A stretch of 64,000 nucleotides of DNA, taken from positions 62,001 through 126,000 of the forward strand of contig JAANBB010000010.1 in NCBI GenBank assembly GCA_014621425.1. Reading direction: 5' to 3'. This document shows positions 1 through 11,936 of this stretch, one piece after another (within the stretch, counting starts at the first letter, position 1; each line of letters starts with the position of its first letter). The position numbers and the translations under genes are program-made. The stretch comes from Cylindrodendrum hubeiense. Its lineage: Eukaryota; Ascomycota; Sordariomycetes; Hypocreales; Nectriaceae. The notes below the pieces were generated by a model. The model saw only the letters and a list, made by a program, of their open reading frames with translations, made no database searches and was not told the origin of the DNA.

Positions 1-1213
1 ATCCCGCAACCGAAGTGAAGTCAATGTGGCCTCCCTCTCCACTCTCACCACCACCGGCACTCCACAGCCGCGTGACAGCTGTTTGCTTGGTGACAGGATC
101 TGTGAACAGGCCCCCAGCATCCTTCAGCTTCTGATACTCGGGGTGGTTCGCGAGGACGTAGGGCTTCACGTTTGCAATCAGCCTGATTCCTAACTTGTGG
201 TATTCCTTGATCCAGGCTTCCGGATCCGCAAATCTATGTCGGTTCCATGTGAAAACATTGCGGGTTTTGGGCGGAGTCTCGGCAACAGTGTAGCCGGAGG
301 ACATTTGGTATGCCGAGCAGGGAATGTCGTTTTCCTTCATCTTGCGGGCCAGCTCTAGAAGTGCCTCGGAAGCAGGGGGATCGTCAAGCATGGAGTACTT
401 CATGCCGCCGGATAGATATCCAAAAGCCCATCTCGGGACCAGCAACGGATAACCAGCCATATCGGCATAGGTCCTCACGATGTCTTTGATGGTCTTTCCA
501 ACGATCAAGTATTCCTCCAGGCCGCCAAAGTCCTGGCGGTACACCTTGTAATATCCCCACATGCCGTCCATTTCAGCGCCAATGGAGTATTCTCCTCTGG
601 CATGGGAGCTGGAGAAGAGCGCTACACAGCCATCCGGTGTCGCGTTGATCAGCAAGGGGATGTACTTATACAACGGGTCAGTTTTGTGGACATCGTATCC
701 AAAACTGTCGGTAGCTGTCAACCGGAATCGCCGGCCAGACAAGTCCATTGGCGCAGCCTTTTCGCCCAGGCCCACGTGAAGAGTGTTTCGGTTGAATTTG
801 GAGTAGCGGGCCACTCCTGCACCGTCCACGGCATATGAACGATGGGGAACATCTTGGTGCAGAGGCTCGAATTTGGAGCCAGCCAATGAGACAGACACAA
901 GTGGTGATGTGCCGTCCCAGTCAACCTTTGCAGTAATGTCGCCAAGTTGAATCTTTTTGCTGGATGCAGATGACTCGACGTGAATATTTGTACCAGCCAA
1001 ATCCTGCTTCATGCGAGGAACGCTTGGGTGAGGGGGCAGGGGGTGGCTATCGGACGTGAAGGTAGTCCGGAATACGTTGGAGCGGACCGCTTCAAACGAG
1101 AAGTTGAATGGGAGCTGCGGGTCTTTGGATGTGAGCTGCACCTGTGGTGCGTCATTGGCGGCTCCATCTTGAGATGGGGCCCAGTTCTCGGGAACGCGTT
1201 CGGATTGAGGCAT
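1..1213 (-). CDS. Glycoside hydrolase family 31 protein (alpha-glucosidase/alpha-xylosidase type), N-terminal part only
   Basis: The reverse strand is open without a stop from ATG at 1213 to the left edge (404 codons plus one base), so the 3' end lies outside the window. The protein begins MPQSERVPENW and has no signal peptide, which suggests an intracellular enzyme. The N-terminal beta-sandwich is followed by the start of the TIM barrel, with GH31-like stretches such as VPRWAFGYLSGGMKYS and NRHRFADPEAWIKEYHKLG. GH31 enzymes hydrolyse alpha-glycosidic bonds (alpha-glucosides, or alpha-xylosides of xyloglucan). The catalytic nucleophile Asp would lie past the edge, so substrate cannot be judged. 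No intron is needed in the visible part. Confidence 0.85.
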   Translation of the reverse strand, partial: MPQSERVPENWAPSQDGAANDAPQVQLTSKDPQLPFNFSFEAVRSNVFRTTFTSDSHPLPPHPSVPRMKQDLAGTNIHVESSASSKKIQLGDITAKVDWDGTSPLVSVSLAGSKFEPLHQDVPHRSYAVDGAGVARYSKFNRNTLHVGLGEKAAPMDLSGRRFRLTATDSFGYDVHKTDPLYKYIPLLINATPDGCVALFSSSHARGEYSIGAEMDGMWGYYKVYRQDFGGLEEYLIVGKTIKDIVRTYADMAGYPLLVPRWAFGYLSGGMKYSMLDDPPASEALLELARKMKENDIPCSAYQMSSGYTVAETPPKTRNVFTWNRHRFADPEAWIKEYHKLGIRLIANVKPYVLANHPEYQKLKDAGGLFTDPVTKQTAVTRLWSAGGGESGEGGHIDFTSVAG

Positions 1214-2826
1214 GGTGATCCAGTATTGGGGAAGCAATAGCTGCTAGATCCTGAGATCAGGGACGAGATGGCCATATTATAACGCAATGTGCCTCCCCTC
1301 TTGTCGGTCAGGTGACAGAAAGCAACCATCGTCGTGGTGGTTTTACTCTTCTTCACTGGATGGATCGTTGGTGTCATAAGCGGCCACGACCAACCCCGCA
1401 TTGAGGGGGCCACATGGGGCCATGGCACTGTTTGTTTGGCTAGCGGAGTAATTCCTACCGGCAATTGGGCAATTGAGCACTTCAATTGTGAATATCTTGA
1501 ACATTTGCCCCGCGATGCCGTTCATCACCTAATAATTAGGTTGCGGGAAGTGACCGTGTGATAATGCCTTGTGGTTAATAAAGGACCCGTGGCTGCTCAA
1601 GCGGTGTGAAGTCTATACGATACTGTAGCATCAATAATGGCGCGTGCATTCAGTTGGGTACTAAAGAAGTGATGGACGAGAGAGTGTGCCTGGATTGAAT
1701 ACGAGGTTGCCATTGCCTTTATCATCTCAAATCGAATCAAGCATCGACCGCTGCGCGCCTCCCCGCAGCGCAATTTGACTAACTATACTAACACGACACA
1801 CTGCATATCTCACACCAGTGTCCAGCTTACTGAGATTGATCAACGACTGTACTTACGTGTCGCAAGTGTTTTAATGGCATTTCCCGCAGAATAGAGCAAG
1901 TTAAATATGAAATATAGCTGTAAACCTCGTAGATTGAAGTAGGGCGGACAACACTATAGGGTAGCCACTATCGCAACATTGACGATCGCGGCGTTGTAAG
2001 CTATGGCGCCAACTTGTACGAGTGCTTCTCCACACAGGCACATGCCCTGGCATGAAGTTCAATGGAGCGGGCGCATCGTGCCGCAACCCTCACTGTCGCG
2101 TCATCGCTGCTGTGCCTGGCACGGACTGTGAGTGAGATCAAACGCTAGGTCAGGGGAATCGAAGTGAAGCTATTCAAGTGTTGACACTATCGATCTGGGC
2201 AGTGGAGATGGATGGTCTAGGTCGTGAATGTCCAACAGTCTAAGCCCCACGACGGTAGAGTCTTTTGACATGCAGGTTCAAGGACCAAATCACGGCGCAC
2301 GTGGTGGAGATAATCCTGCGAGATCCGGGCGCTTACAACTGAGAGACACACTACCGATGTGTCCGGTACCAAGCTAAGGTTACGGTTAATTTTCCTAGTA
2401 GGTAGCACTCCGTATTCAGCCTTAGAACGGGTCTAGGTCGGCTGGCCTCGCAATAGGAGGTGAGGATTAGACTCGAGACCTGACTCGGCTGATTAAAATC
2501 CCCTAGGGCGGCAACTAGCCTTGCTTTTTGGTTGTGGAGGCGCTCGATAGTCTGGGTGTGGCGCTCTATCTGCAAAGGAGTAAACACCGACGAGGAAGAA
2601 AAGTCAAGCTGGATTGCCCAGTTCAGCCAGCTTAACGTAGCCGGACTTACTGGACGTGTGTTAAGGGCGATCTAACGGTGCATCTTCTTCAGCCACGTCA
2701 GGGGTATCGTCCTTAAGGCTAACGCACTTCTGACTCCAGTGTTGTTGTCTTATTGAGCTCCCACCGACGAGTTCTCCGAGAATCTCGCGTTCTCTCCAAG
2801 CAACTTTTGATTGCCTACTGCTCACG
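1214..2826. other. Intergenic spacer, no gene recognised
   Basis: Divergent upstream region between the GH31 gene (reverse) and the secreted repeat protein (forward). Only short, unconvincing frames occur, and I saw no RNA gene or mobile-element signature. Confidence 0.5.
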
Positions 2827-5559
2827 ATGCGTTCTCTCGTTACGCTCGCAGCTCTGGCCCTCTATGGCTCTCTCGATCTTGCCTCGGCAAGTCGTTGCAA
2901 GCCCTCTGATACCCCTCGTATCGTGAAGAACGAGGTCGTCAACGGCAACCTGGAGCGACCCGCGCCTGGTCCCGGACAGATCTCCGGCTTTACCGTCATT
3001 GGCGAGGGAAACCAGAACAACGCCGATGGCTACAAGGGCGACGGAAGCACGAAGACTGGCTGCGGTGAGCTGACTTCTGACGCTGGCCCTGGTGTTCCGG
3101 GCAGGCGAAAGCGAGCGGTGGGACCGACGGCGGGTATATCGCAGGATCTCTATGATATGACGCCCGTCACCGCATACACTGTCCGGTTCTTCTACTCAGT
3201 TGCCTTGAACAACAAGGAAAACTCATGCCGGCTTGAGGCGTTCTTCTCAAATAATGAGCCTTTCTACTCGAGCGGCTTCCTCGGTGTCTCTAATGGCAAT
3301 CCTGAACAATGGGTGAGAGTCACCGAGTCGGTCCCTGTCACTGCCAACACAGCAGCCCTCCGGTTTCTTCTCACATGTACCGATGGCGGTTTCGCTATCG
3401 TTCACATTGACTCGATCTTCGTCTCCAACGCCGTCACTCCTACAACAATCGACTCGGTCGTGAAGGACTATGGTGATGACGCGTCCTCAGATACCTCATC
3501 TAGTGTATCAGTTCCCTTGGGGACTCCTACCACTGGTGTAGATGCGCCGATTAGTGCGACACCCTCAGCGACTGCTGCCACCAGTGTAGACGCACCGGTG
3601 AATGAGACACCCTCGATATCCGTCTCATCTAATGCATCAATCCGCTCAGAGACTGATGCCCCGGCAAATGCGACACCCTCGNCGTCCGCCTCATCCAGTG
3701 NNTCANTCCACTCAGAGACTGATGCACCCGTAAATGCGACGCCGTCGACATCCGCCTCATCTAGTGCATCAGTTGACTCAGAAACTGCTGCCACTCCCTC
3801 AAACTCCGCCTCATCCAGTGCATCAATCGACTCAGAGACTGCTGCTGCACCCTCAACGCTCGCTTTATCCAGTTCATCAATCAACGCAGAGGTTGCTGTT
3901 CCACCCTCGACATCCGCTTCATCCAGTTCATCCATCAACGCAGAGGTTGCTATTCCACCCACGACATTCGCTTCATCTAGTTCATCGATCAACGCAGAGG
4001 TTGCTGTTCCACCCTCGACATCTGCCTCATCCAGCTCATCAGTCCCCTCGGAGACTGCGGCCGTTGGTCTAGATGAGCCGGTTAATCTGAGATCCTCGAC
4101 AGCCACCTCATCCAGTGGATCAGTCCGCTCAGTCCCCACAGAGACTGCTGCCACTGGCGGAAATGCACCGATCAGTGCAGGATCTTCGACATCCGCTTCG
4201 CAATCGACTTCAAACTCCATCACAGATGCCGCCCAGGAAGATCTGTCGACATCAGTGCCATCGACAACCATCCCCTCAACTTCCACCAGCACGACCGGCT
4301 GCCCTGTCGGCGTCGCAGCTCCCGGTGCCTGCTACGATGCAACACCAACCGCTGCGGGATCACGTTGCGCGGTCCGAGCCTCTCCCAACGGGTACAACAC
4401 CTACACCGTCGGAAGGGACCTCTATCCGGATCAATCGAGAGCGGAGGCCTGCGCCTTCATTTGCCAGCGAGACCCCAACTGCAAGTCTTTCGTCTGGGAC
4501 TTCAGCGTTGGTCCTACTCAGTGCAAGTTCAGCACTGTCGCCCTCGCTGAACTCGGCATCGTTCAAAACACCGTTGCTCCCGCTCGTTGGTATGATATTG
4601 GCTGCTACAAATGCTACAACTGCCCTGCGAGCTCAAGCACTTTGGCATCAACGACGTCTACTTCCCAGGCAACCACCACGACCACGAGTTCAACCAGCTT
4701 TTCGACTTCGACCACCGCCTTGTCAAGCTCTACCTCGTCGAGTTTCACGTCGTCGAGCTCCACGTCGCTCGTACCCGTGCGTCCCACAGCAACTTGCTCC
4801 TTCACTAATGGCGAAGTATGTACGAGAAAATCGCCTATTACCAGCGACCTTAATTGCGGGCGGGTTGGATGGCTGCGAACAACAACCTACGAAGTCTCTA
4901 CGACAGATTTCCCCTACCAAAGATCCGAGGAGGAATGTGCAGCCATCTGCTCAAAGGACCCCGTCTGCCGATCCTCAGGATATACACCCGTCGAAAACAA
5001 GTGTAAATTCCTCAATCGCGGCTTCGACTCTCTAAGCCCATCCACCGACCCCAAGTTTCTTACCGTCTGGAGCGACCTGGGATGCTGGAACTGTCCCGAC
5101 TGCTCCCAGGCCCTTGCTACGCACACTGCGGCTCCTCCGCAAACAACCTGTGGCTTGACCAACGGCGAGGGGTGTACGTTCAAGAGTGGAGTTACTTCAG
5201 GCTATACCTGCTTCGCGGGTGGCTCAATTCAGCCTGAGACTGAAACGGATGCGTTACTCTTCTCTATGGATATTGTTCAGTATCCCTACCAATCTTCCGC
5301 CGAGCAGTGCGCCGCCGTCTGCGCCCAGGTGGATGGCTGTGTTTCCTCAACACACGACTGGGCCAATAACGTTTGCGTTTTCGCCCCACGTCTTGTTGTA
5401 GACAGTTACTTTGTTTCTTCCCCGGTGAACTTTGGAGCTTGGAGTGACCAAGCATGCTTCAACTGCCCTGACTGTTCTTCTCCATCATCAAGCTCCTCGA
5501 CGACTACAACCTCGGCGGCCGCAACATCGACTCTTCCATCTGAGCCTTTCAACAATTGA
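2827..5559 (+). CDS. Secreted Ser/Thr-repeat cell-surface protein with CBM-like N-domain and three apple/PAN-like cysteine modules
   Basis: Single-exon 910-codon frame. Residues 1-21 form a signal peptide (MRSLVTLAALALYGSLDLASA). Residues ~30-205 resemble the jelly-roll CBM_4_9-like domain common in fungal surface proteins (NGNLERPAPG..., then alternating strands ending FAIVHIDSIFVSN); a dibasic RRKR sits inside it near residue 95. Residues ~215-500 are Ser/Thr/Ala/Pro repeats, probably O-glycosylated. Three Cys-rich modules follow at ~505-605, ~655-755 and ~770-885, each with a CAxxC core and a closing YNCP, WNCPDC or FNCPDC element, as in PAN/apple folds. Ser/Thr linkers separate the modules. 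The likely role is a wall-associated or secreted adhesive or carbohydrate-binding protein. The domain calls are from pattern only. Four N bases (3682, 3701, 3702, 3706) make three residues uncertain. Confidence 0.75.
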   Translation: MRSLVTLAALALYGSLDLASASRCKPSDTPRIVKNEVVNGNLERPAPGPGQISGFTVIGEGNQNNADGYKGDGSTKTGCGELTSDAGPGVPGRRKRAVGPTAGISQDLYDMTPVTAYTVRFFYSVALNNKENSCRLEAFFSNNEPFYSSGFLGVSNGNPEQWVRVTESVPVTANTAALRFLLTCTDGGFAIVHIDSIFVSNAVTPTTIDSVVKDYGDDASSDTSSSVSVPLGTPTTGVDAPISATPSATAATSVDAPVNETPSISVSSNASIRSETDAPANATPSXSASSSXSXHSETDAPVNATPSTSASSSASVDSETAATPSNSASSSASIDSETAAAPSTLALSSSSINAEVAVPPSTSASSSSSINAEVAIPPTTFASSSSSINAEVAVPPSTSASSSSSVPSETAAVGLDEPVNLRSSTATSSSGSVRSVPTETAATGGNAPISAGSSTSASQSTSNSITDAAQEDLSTSVPSTTIPSTSTSTTGCPVGVAAPGACYDATPTAAGSRCAVRASPNGYNTYTVGRDLYPDQSRAEACAFICQRDPNCKSFVWDFSVGPTQCKFSTVALAELGIVQNTVAPARWYDIGCYKCYNCPASSSTLASTTSTSQATTTTTSSTSFSTSTTALSSSTSSSFTSSSSTSLVPVRPTATCSFTNGEVCTRKSPITSDLNCGRVGWLRTTTYEVSTTDFPYQRSEEECAAICSKDPVCRSSGYTPVENKCKFLNRGFDSLSPSTDPKFLTVWSDLGCWNCPDCSQALATHTAAPPQTTCGLTNGEGCTFKSGVTSGYTCFAGGSIQPETETDALLFSMDIVQYPYQSSAEQCAAVCAQVDGCVSSTHDWANNVCVFAPRLVVDSYFVSSPVNFGAWSDQACFNCPDCSSPSSSSSTTTTSAAATSTLPSEPFNN
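3646..4047 (+). repeat. In-frame coding minisatellite: two 66-bp units then five 54-bp units
   Basis: Within the secreted protein, two 22-residue units starting SETDAP (3646-3777) are followed by five 18-residue units starting SETA or AEVA (3778-4047). Every unit ends in a Ser cluster. All units are multiples of three, so copy-number change keeps the frame. The N bases fall in the first unit, as expected where reads of near-identical units collapse. Confidence 0.8.
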
Positions 5560-7590
5560 ATCATGATGACATGATGCGTTTTCCCATCTAACCAGGCACG
5601 TTTTAATACTCTCCTATCTGCTCTACAGAGGAGGCCGTGGTTGGAATGCCAGTTCAAGCAGCAAGCCAATCGAAGGCTTTGAAAACATTGGATTGTCGTT
5701 TACCTTTGAAGGCCTAAATAATAGATATTTAATTGAGTAATATTATGATAGTCCCTCACTGGCTTAATTGCATTCATGTCCACCATCTTAGATTTGATCT
5801 CTAGAATACACTTTATTCGCATAGGGACCCATCCAATGTATTAAGCACCACCGTATTTGATAACTCAATGTTGCAGTCGTGTTTTTATTGCACTACCTTA
5901 ACAAGTCCCAGTGACATGAAGAGGTGTGCGATATTTTCGTACCCCAAGCCGCCAAGTGATACCATTCCAGGACGCCAGAGAGCAACGATGGGTCTGAAAT
6001 TGGTGCAAATCAAGAACAAATGGGTTCGTACTTGGTTATTCATTTAGCCGCCTCACTGGTGAAATCATTATTTAGAACCACATAGTTTCTTTCCTGCATA
6101 CGTGAGGTTCTGATGAAGATCAGAAAAGCAGCGTTTAACTACCGCGATATTAGAGTGACTACTGAACAATGGCCCTCTATGTTAGTCAAGTGGCTCCGTA
6201 AGCCGGGATCCTACTATCGAAAGTCACATATTCATTATGGACGGATATCTGCCAAGAAGCCCTAATAAGACTTTTCTTACTAGATCTCGGCTCCGGCGGG
6301 TTTATTTGTATTATACAATCAACTTCTGAAGTAAATAATAGCCTGAGCTATTAGATAGTTTGTGATATATTCGATCTAACAATCTTAATATTTAATCCAA
6401 TATATTATATTAGGGATCTCTAGTCTCACGGCTTGGAATACCTTTATGGGCATTCCTAGCTGATACGTCATTTAGAATGGAAGTCCCGTTGATGCGGACT
6501 GTCCCTTTTGAGCTGTTCCGGCAGGTATTGAGGCCACTAGATAAGGTAAATTAGTCAGTCATTGAGAGATCGCGGTCAGATTCATCCGGACTCTCAACCT
6601 TCAAGTATCGTCATGAGTATCTAGCAGCAGATTTTCTAGCTAGCTCAATCTCCGCTCTCTTTGACCTATCTTTACGGCATTGTATTGTAACCTGTTTGAT
6701 CAAATGATGCTGATTGATCGCATCACATCTAGTTTGTTATGTTCACTTTGAGAGTCTTTTATCTATGCCTTTACCGATATTGCGGACGCATCGCCTTTGT
6801 GTCGGCATCACCAAGGTCACAACACCTGCTTTTGGTGAATGGATTGTTGGGTGTCTGACCATCTCTCGTGCCGTTGCCCCAAACAATAGATCTAAGAGGC
6901 AATAATTATATTAACTCTTCAGAGCCTCGGGTCCCTCCTCCCTGTAAGGGATCTCGTTCCTGAATCCCGCACCCCCTGTAACTAAGACTAGTATATCGAT
7001 ATATCAAAGCGTTATAGAAATTTCATCTCAATCAAACACTATACTTATTATTTATGTTTAAAGGATAACACAACAACATGCAGGATCGTTAGGCTCATCT
7101 TGCACATTCATAGCTCGAACAGTAGCCGTTCTGTAACGGCAGTACGGGTGTGAGCATTTTCCCAGTGAGTGATAAGTGCACTATTTCTAGTGTTAGCTCA
7201 CTTCAGTTATACGTCTCATTAGTGCTTAGTACATTGTGTGAATTATCGGGGTTGTCCATTTTATCTTGCGGTACGGCGTCTTAAGTTTTGGATGATCGTT
7301 GGGTGTGACAGTTTCCGAGTGAAGAGCTGGCCGTTCTTGTTCTTTATACACTCCAAGGAGGGCGGTGAGCACTAATCGTGGCGCCTGCTGATGAAAATTG
7401 TGGAAATTAGAAAGAAAACACTGTTGAGTGATTGGGCTATGCGGTGTTGAGCTGAAAACAAGGGCGCAGCGAGGCTGAAGATCTGGCTTGGCACGGGACA
7501 GACGCCATCTGCGGGGTTTTCATGTTTTTATTTTCCCTCAATACATCCTTTATTCTTTACATTTCTTGAACATTGTGATTGAGATGCAAG
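5560..7590. other. Intergenic spacer with AT-rich stretches
   Basis: No convincing coding frame. The stretches 5690-5780 and about 6290-6420 are markedly AT-rich with many TA steps, as in RIP-mutated fungal DNA. The last few hundred bases are the promoter region of the patatin-NLR gene. Confidence 0.5.
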
Positions 7591-10500
7591 ATGGACGCCA
7601 GCATAAGACCAACTTCAATCGACACTAACGGGCTCTGTTTATTATCCCTGGACGGGGGTGGTGTCCGGGGGTTGTCCACACTGTACATTTTGCGAGGAAT
7701 CATGAACAGGCTGAATGATGAGCGTCAAAAACAAGGTCTCCGTACGATGAAGCCATGTGAGGTTTTTGATTTGATCGGGGGGACTAGTACTGGAGGGTAA
7801 GACATCTCTCGGTATCCAGAGAAGTCTTGTTAACATTGATGTCGTAGGCTGATCGCGATCATGCTGGGGCGGCTAGAGATGGACGTGGACGAGTGTATTG
7901 CGGCATATCAAGAGCTCAGTACTACGGTGTTTAGCAAGACAGAACACCAAACGAAATTCAAGCTTTCAGGAAAGCTCCAACCCCGTTTCGATTCTGCGAA
8001 GCTACAAGCTTGCATTGAGAAAACAATGACGGAACGAGGGTACTCCCCAGGAGTTTTACTCTGTGATAAAAGTCCCAGGGGATGCAGGGTGTAAGGCGTC
8101 ATGTATTTCACTCATGCTCAAGAAGACTAATGTGCGCCAAGTTTCGTTTGTGCGGTATCGAAGGAATCAGGTGGAATTACGCGGCTCAGAAGCTATGATC
8201 TAACCGACGCACCTGGCATTCCCGCAACCATTTGTCAGGCAGCCCTTGCCACCTCGGCTGCTACAGGGTTCTTCAATGCTGCCCTGATTGACGACTGCGC
8301 GTTTATTGACGGTGCGCTGGGCGCGAACAACCCCATCGAAGAGGTTGAGCGTGAAGCAGCCGACATCTGGTGTAGTGAGACCGGCGATTTGAAACCGCTG
8401 GTCAAGTGCTTTATTTCTATTGGGACTGGAAATCCGGGAAACAAACCAATTAAAGACAATGTGTTGAGTTTCGTATCTCAAACATTGGTTGGGATCGCGA
8501 CTGAGACGGAGAAAACCGCTGAGAGGTTTATAGCAAGGTGGAGACAACATTACGACCACAAACGATATTTCCGCTTTAATGTCGAACAAGGCCTTCAGGA
8601 AGTTGGCTTAGCAGAGCATAAAGAAATAGGCAGAATTAAGGCTGCCACTTATGATTATCTTAACCAGCAAGCATTGAGGTTTCAGATACGAGATTGTCTC
8701 AGGAACTTAGTGCAGAAGGAAAGTGTGTCTATCCCAGACTTTTCATAAGATAGAAGAAGAATTTACCTTTTCGCTAATATAAAGCCTTTCTGATATAGTA
8801 TCGCCATCTCTAAAAGAAGCCCTGGGTTTATGTTTTGATGAGATTAACCCCCGGCATGTTGGTCGGCATGACACCCTAAAAGCTGTGCACGACATGTTCT
8901 GGGATTCCGAAAACGTTGTAGAGAAAGTGGCATTATATGGCCCCCTTGGGATAGGTAAAACTGCACTTACTCTTGCTTATGCTACCAAGTATCAAGACAA
9001 ATACGATGACATATATGTTGTTTATGCATCGGATACGACGAGTCTTCCTAGTACATATGGGAAGATAAAAGGCTTGCGTGATATGAACTCTGTCTCTGAA
9101 TGGCTCATAAGCCAGACAGATCAGAAATCATGGCTCTTGATCGTTGACAATGTGGTCAAAGAAGCCCTTCCTGGTATTCTACTGCTCCCGCGCGTCTACA
9201 AACGGGAGCACCAATTTGGGTCAGGCCACATGTTATTCAGCACAGTTTCCGAATCGCTCGCAAAGCAAAAGCTCACCTACAACAATAGTCAGCTGTTGGG
9301 CTCCATGGATATGAAAGATGCAGAAGCACTGTTTCTGTCAATGACAAGAACTACCGCAATGACATGGGAAGGGGCTCTCGAACTCTTGCCGAGGTTCCCT
9401 GTCGCAGTTTATCACATTGCTAGCACTGTTTGTATCGGCGCACACAGCCCGCACGATCTCAGAGTGTTACTTGACACCCCTGATGCTAGAGTAAGTCGTT
9501 CTGAAAACCCAATGTTTGTGGCCTGTGCATCCAATAATCGTGTCTAGGTCGGCTTTTTCAAACGCGACGCAAAGCTACAAACTATTGTGCAAAACTGCTT
9601 TTCAGCCCTTTCGGAGAAAGAATTCAACTTGCTTGCCATTCTTACCTATCTCCATAAGAGCCCGATGGACCTTAGAATCCTCAGTCAGTGCTTCGATGAT
9701 AAGAAACAAGCTCAGACTGCACCTCAGAAACGACGCCGTTGGCATTTTAGAAGACTTTGGAATCGGCAATATCAATCGGAACAGGAGGTCCTCAATGATA
9801 AGATGGACCAACTTATGGAAATTCTGCCAAAGCCATGGTCAATGTTTGAACTGTCAAGTTACATAACTGTATATGCTGACGCGTCACTTATTCAGCGAAA
9901 TGGCACTCAAATCGCCATTTTGGACGTCATGCGGGATATCATCAGCCACAAGATCTGTTCAATACAATCCGATGAGGATGCGACTGACGACGCAAGGAAC
10001 TATTTTGAATTCAGCCTGCTCCTCCTTATCAAAGTATCCCAAAAGGAACCTTGGCTTCACGAAAATGAAAATCCAGGAGGTCCTGTAGCGTATGCATCGT
10101 TGGTTAACTCTTTGATGGCTCATGCCGAATATGCAACCTACAACTGGCATTTCTTGTGGATGGCTGAAGTCAACTTTTATGCAGCATCTTATCTTTGCAG
10201 TCAGCGGTGGACTTATCTTGGCTGCATACATTTTCAATTCGCTGTGAAATATTGGGCCAAACTTAAAAAGCCGGATACCTGCCGCGTCCTCCTCTTCATT
10301 GGGGACTATGGTCTCGCTCTCCTGGATGAAGGGCGCTATTTAGAGTCTGAGGAGTACTTGCGACGAGCATACAAAGGTTTAAAGAGGCTTGGTGGGCCGT
10401 ACTCCCTTGATTCTCTCAAGGCAGAATACAGGTTGGTGTACCTCATGCAAGCACAGGGGCTCTCAAAGCAAGCCGAGGGTACCTTGAGCGATATCATCAA

Positions 10501-11401
10501 AAAGCATGAGGACCTACTCCGGAAAAAGAAGATCAATCCATTGGAACTGTACAGTCTTCATTTGGCACTGGCTCAGATCCTGAGAGAGCAAGGTCGATTC
10601 AAAGAGTCAGAGGCTCTTCTTCGACAACTGTTGCTGGATTTACGTGGCGTCACTTGCAGTAGCATCCACATCCTCGACACGATTTCAACGTTTGGTTTGT
10701 TATGTATGAACATCGGTTGCCATACTAAAGCCGATGCTATCTTTCGATGTATCATGAGCAATCCAGACTCATGCACTCCCCTTGCATCAATCATAGAGGT
10801 AGCGCTTGGGCCAATTGAAGATCAAGTGCCATTTGCCGAGCTTCTCCGTGATGCTATCCCTGAGGCAGTACTTGGGCTGGGGGCTTCTCTTATTGAACAA
10901 GAAAGATATGGGGAGGCAGTTACTCATTTGAAAAGGTTTAAGAAACATATGCTCGATACTGGAACAATGCTTACACAATCTGAGCGCCTGTTGCTTCAAG
11001 AAGAAGTTGCTCTGGCGGGGTTGTTTTCTGGGGATTATGCCCAAGCAGAAATATCATTCCAGTCCATCTATGAACAATACTCTGAGCAATTGAGCCCTGA
11101 TACATGCCATCAGCCAGCCATTCGTGCCAGAGAAGGAGTGGCCTTAGCAATGGGCCTGCAAAATAAAGCTGAGGCAATCAACAAGTTTGAATCTGTTATT
11201 CAGCTTGCACTAAAGAATTTGCCTGAGAACCACCCCTATCTATACACAATTTATCACCGGTTCGGACTGGTCCTAGCAACGCAAGGCCATGGAATCTCAG
11301 CGTCAAGGTGGTATTCTAAAGCATTCGAAGGGAGAAAACAAACGCTTGGTCCAGATCATATTCTGACATACCAATCACAATGTAGAATGGATAGTCACTA
11401 G
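7591..11401 (+). CDS. Patatin-like phospholipase / NB-ARC / TPR NOD-like receptor
   Basis: Five-exon model: 7591-7796, 7848-8090, 8142-8722, 8799-9490, 9548-11401 (1191 aa, frame closes exactly). Residues ~14-230 are a patatin lipase: glycine-rich oxyanion loop DGGGVRG (21-27), nucleophile elbow GTSTG with Ser66, and the catalytic Asp in DGALGANNP. Residues ~360-570 are a P-loop STAND module with Walker A GPLGIGKT (391-398) and a Walker-B-like SWLLIVDN (~454-461). From ~650 to the end lie TPR-type helical repeats. Known family: fungal patatin-NLRs, where repeats sense a ligand, the NTPase oligomerises and the lipase is the effector, often in cell death or allorecognition. Both lipase dyad residues are intact, so it looks functional. 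I chose ATG 7591 because the upstream in-frame codon (7579) is only TTG. The intron 8723-8798 is the least certain junction. Confidence 0.85.
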
Positions 11402-11477
11402 TAGCGCATATAAAAGTTAATGCAGCCTTTGAGCTAGACTTGGTTTGATGCTATTGCAGTAAGTCAAGACTACATGA

Positions 11478-11936
11478 CATTTTTGTTGTCGCTCGCTCAG
11501 AGACTGGCTTGTTCAGTCCAGCCTACTGCCAGGAAATCCTGGCTACGCCGGTGGACGGGTGAGGTTAGCCATTGTGGGAAATTGGATAGAGTCCACAGAT
11601 ACAGAAATCATTGATATCAGTATCAAGTACCGTGGCGGATGGGGTGGTGAAGGGCAGCAAGGGTGAGATCAGCTCAAAAACACGCTCAATCCCAATTTAG
11701 CATCCAGCGGAAGTGGAGGAGATGGCGGAGCACCAGGGACTATAGCCAACTCGGAGGTTTTGGCTCTCAAAAGCAAGTGGCCAACGGGCTGGAAAGTCTA
11801 TCTCAATGTCGGAGAGCCGAAGGTCGATATGAGAATGCTTAAGACTGAAGAGGAGATGCTCCGCGAAATAGCGTCGGTAGACTGGAGATACCTGTCGGAA
11901 ATACCCTTCCTCATAGAATATGCTATTACGAAGTAG
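11478..11936 (+). pseudogene. Decayed coding fragment with one in-frame TGA, family not recognised
   Basis: One forward frame reads protein-like from 11478 to the TAG at 11934-11936, interrupted only by TGA at 11664-11666. It includes RVRLAIVGNWIESTD before the stop, then SGSGGDGGAPGTIANSE and TGWKVYLNVGEPKVDM after it. There is no good ATG and no GT-AG pair that removes the TGA while keeping both halves in frame. It starts 76 bp after the NLR stop codon in the same orientation, so it may be the remnant of a neighbouring gene or of an older C-terminus. I cannot name the family. Confidence 0.35.

Noticed and set aside
3064..3103. Possible 40-nt GT-AG intron in the secreted repeat protein
   Set aside because: Length is not a multiple of three and removal would break the long open frame.
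3468..4292. Reverse-strand 274-codon frame
   Set aside because: Antisense shadow of the Ser/Thr repeat region; long only because the repeat lacks stops on the opposite strand.
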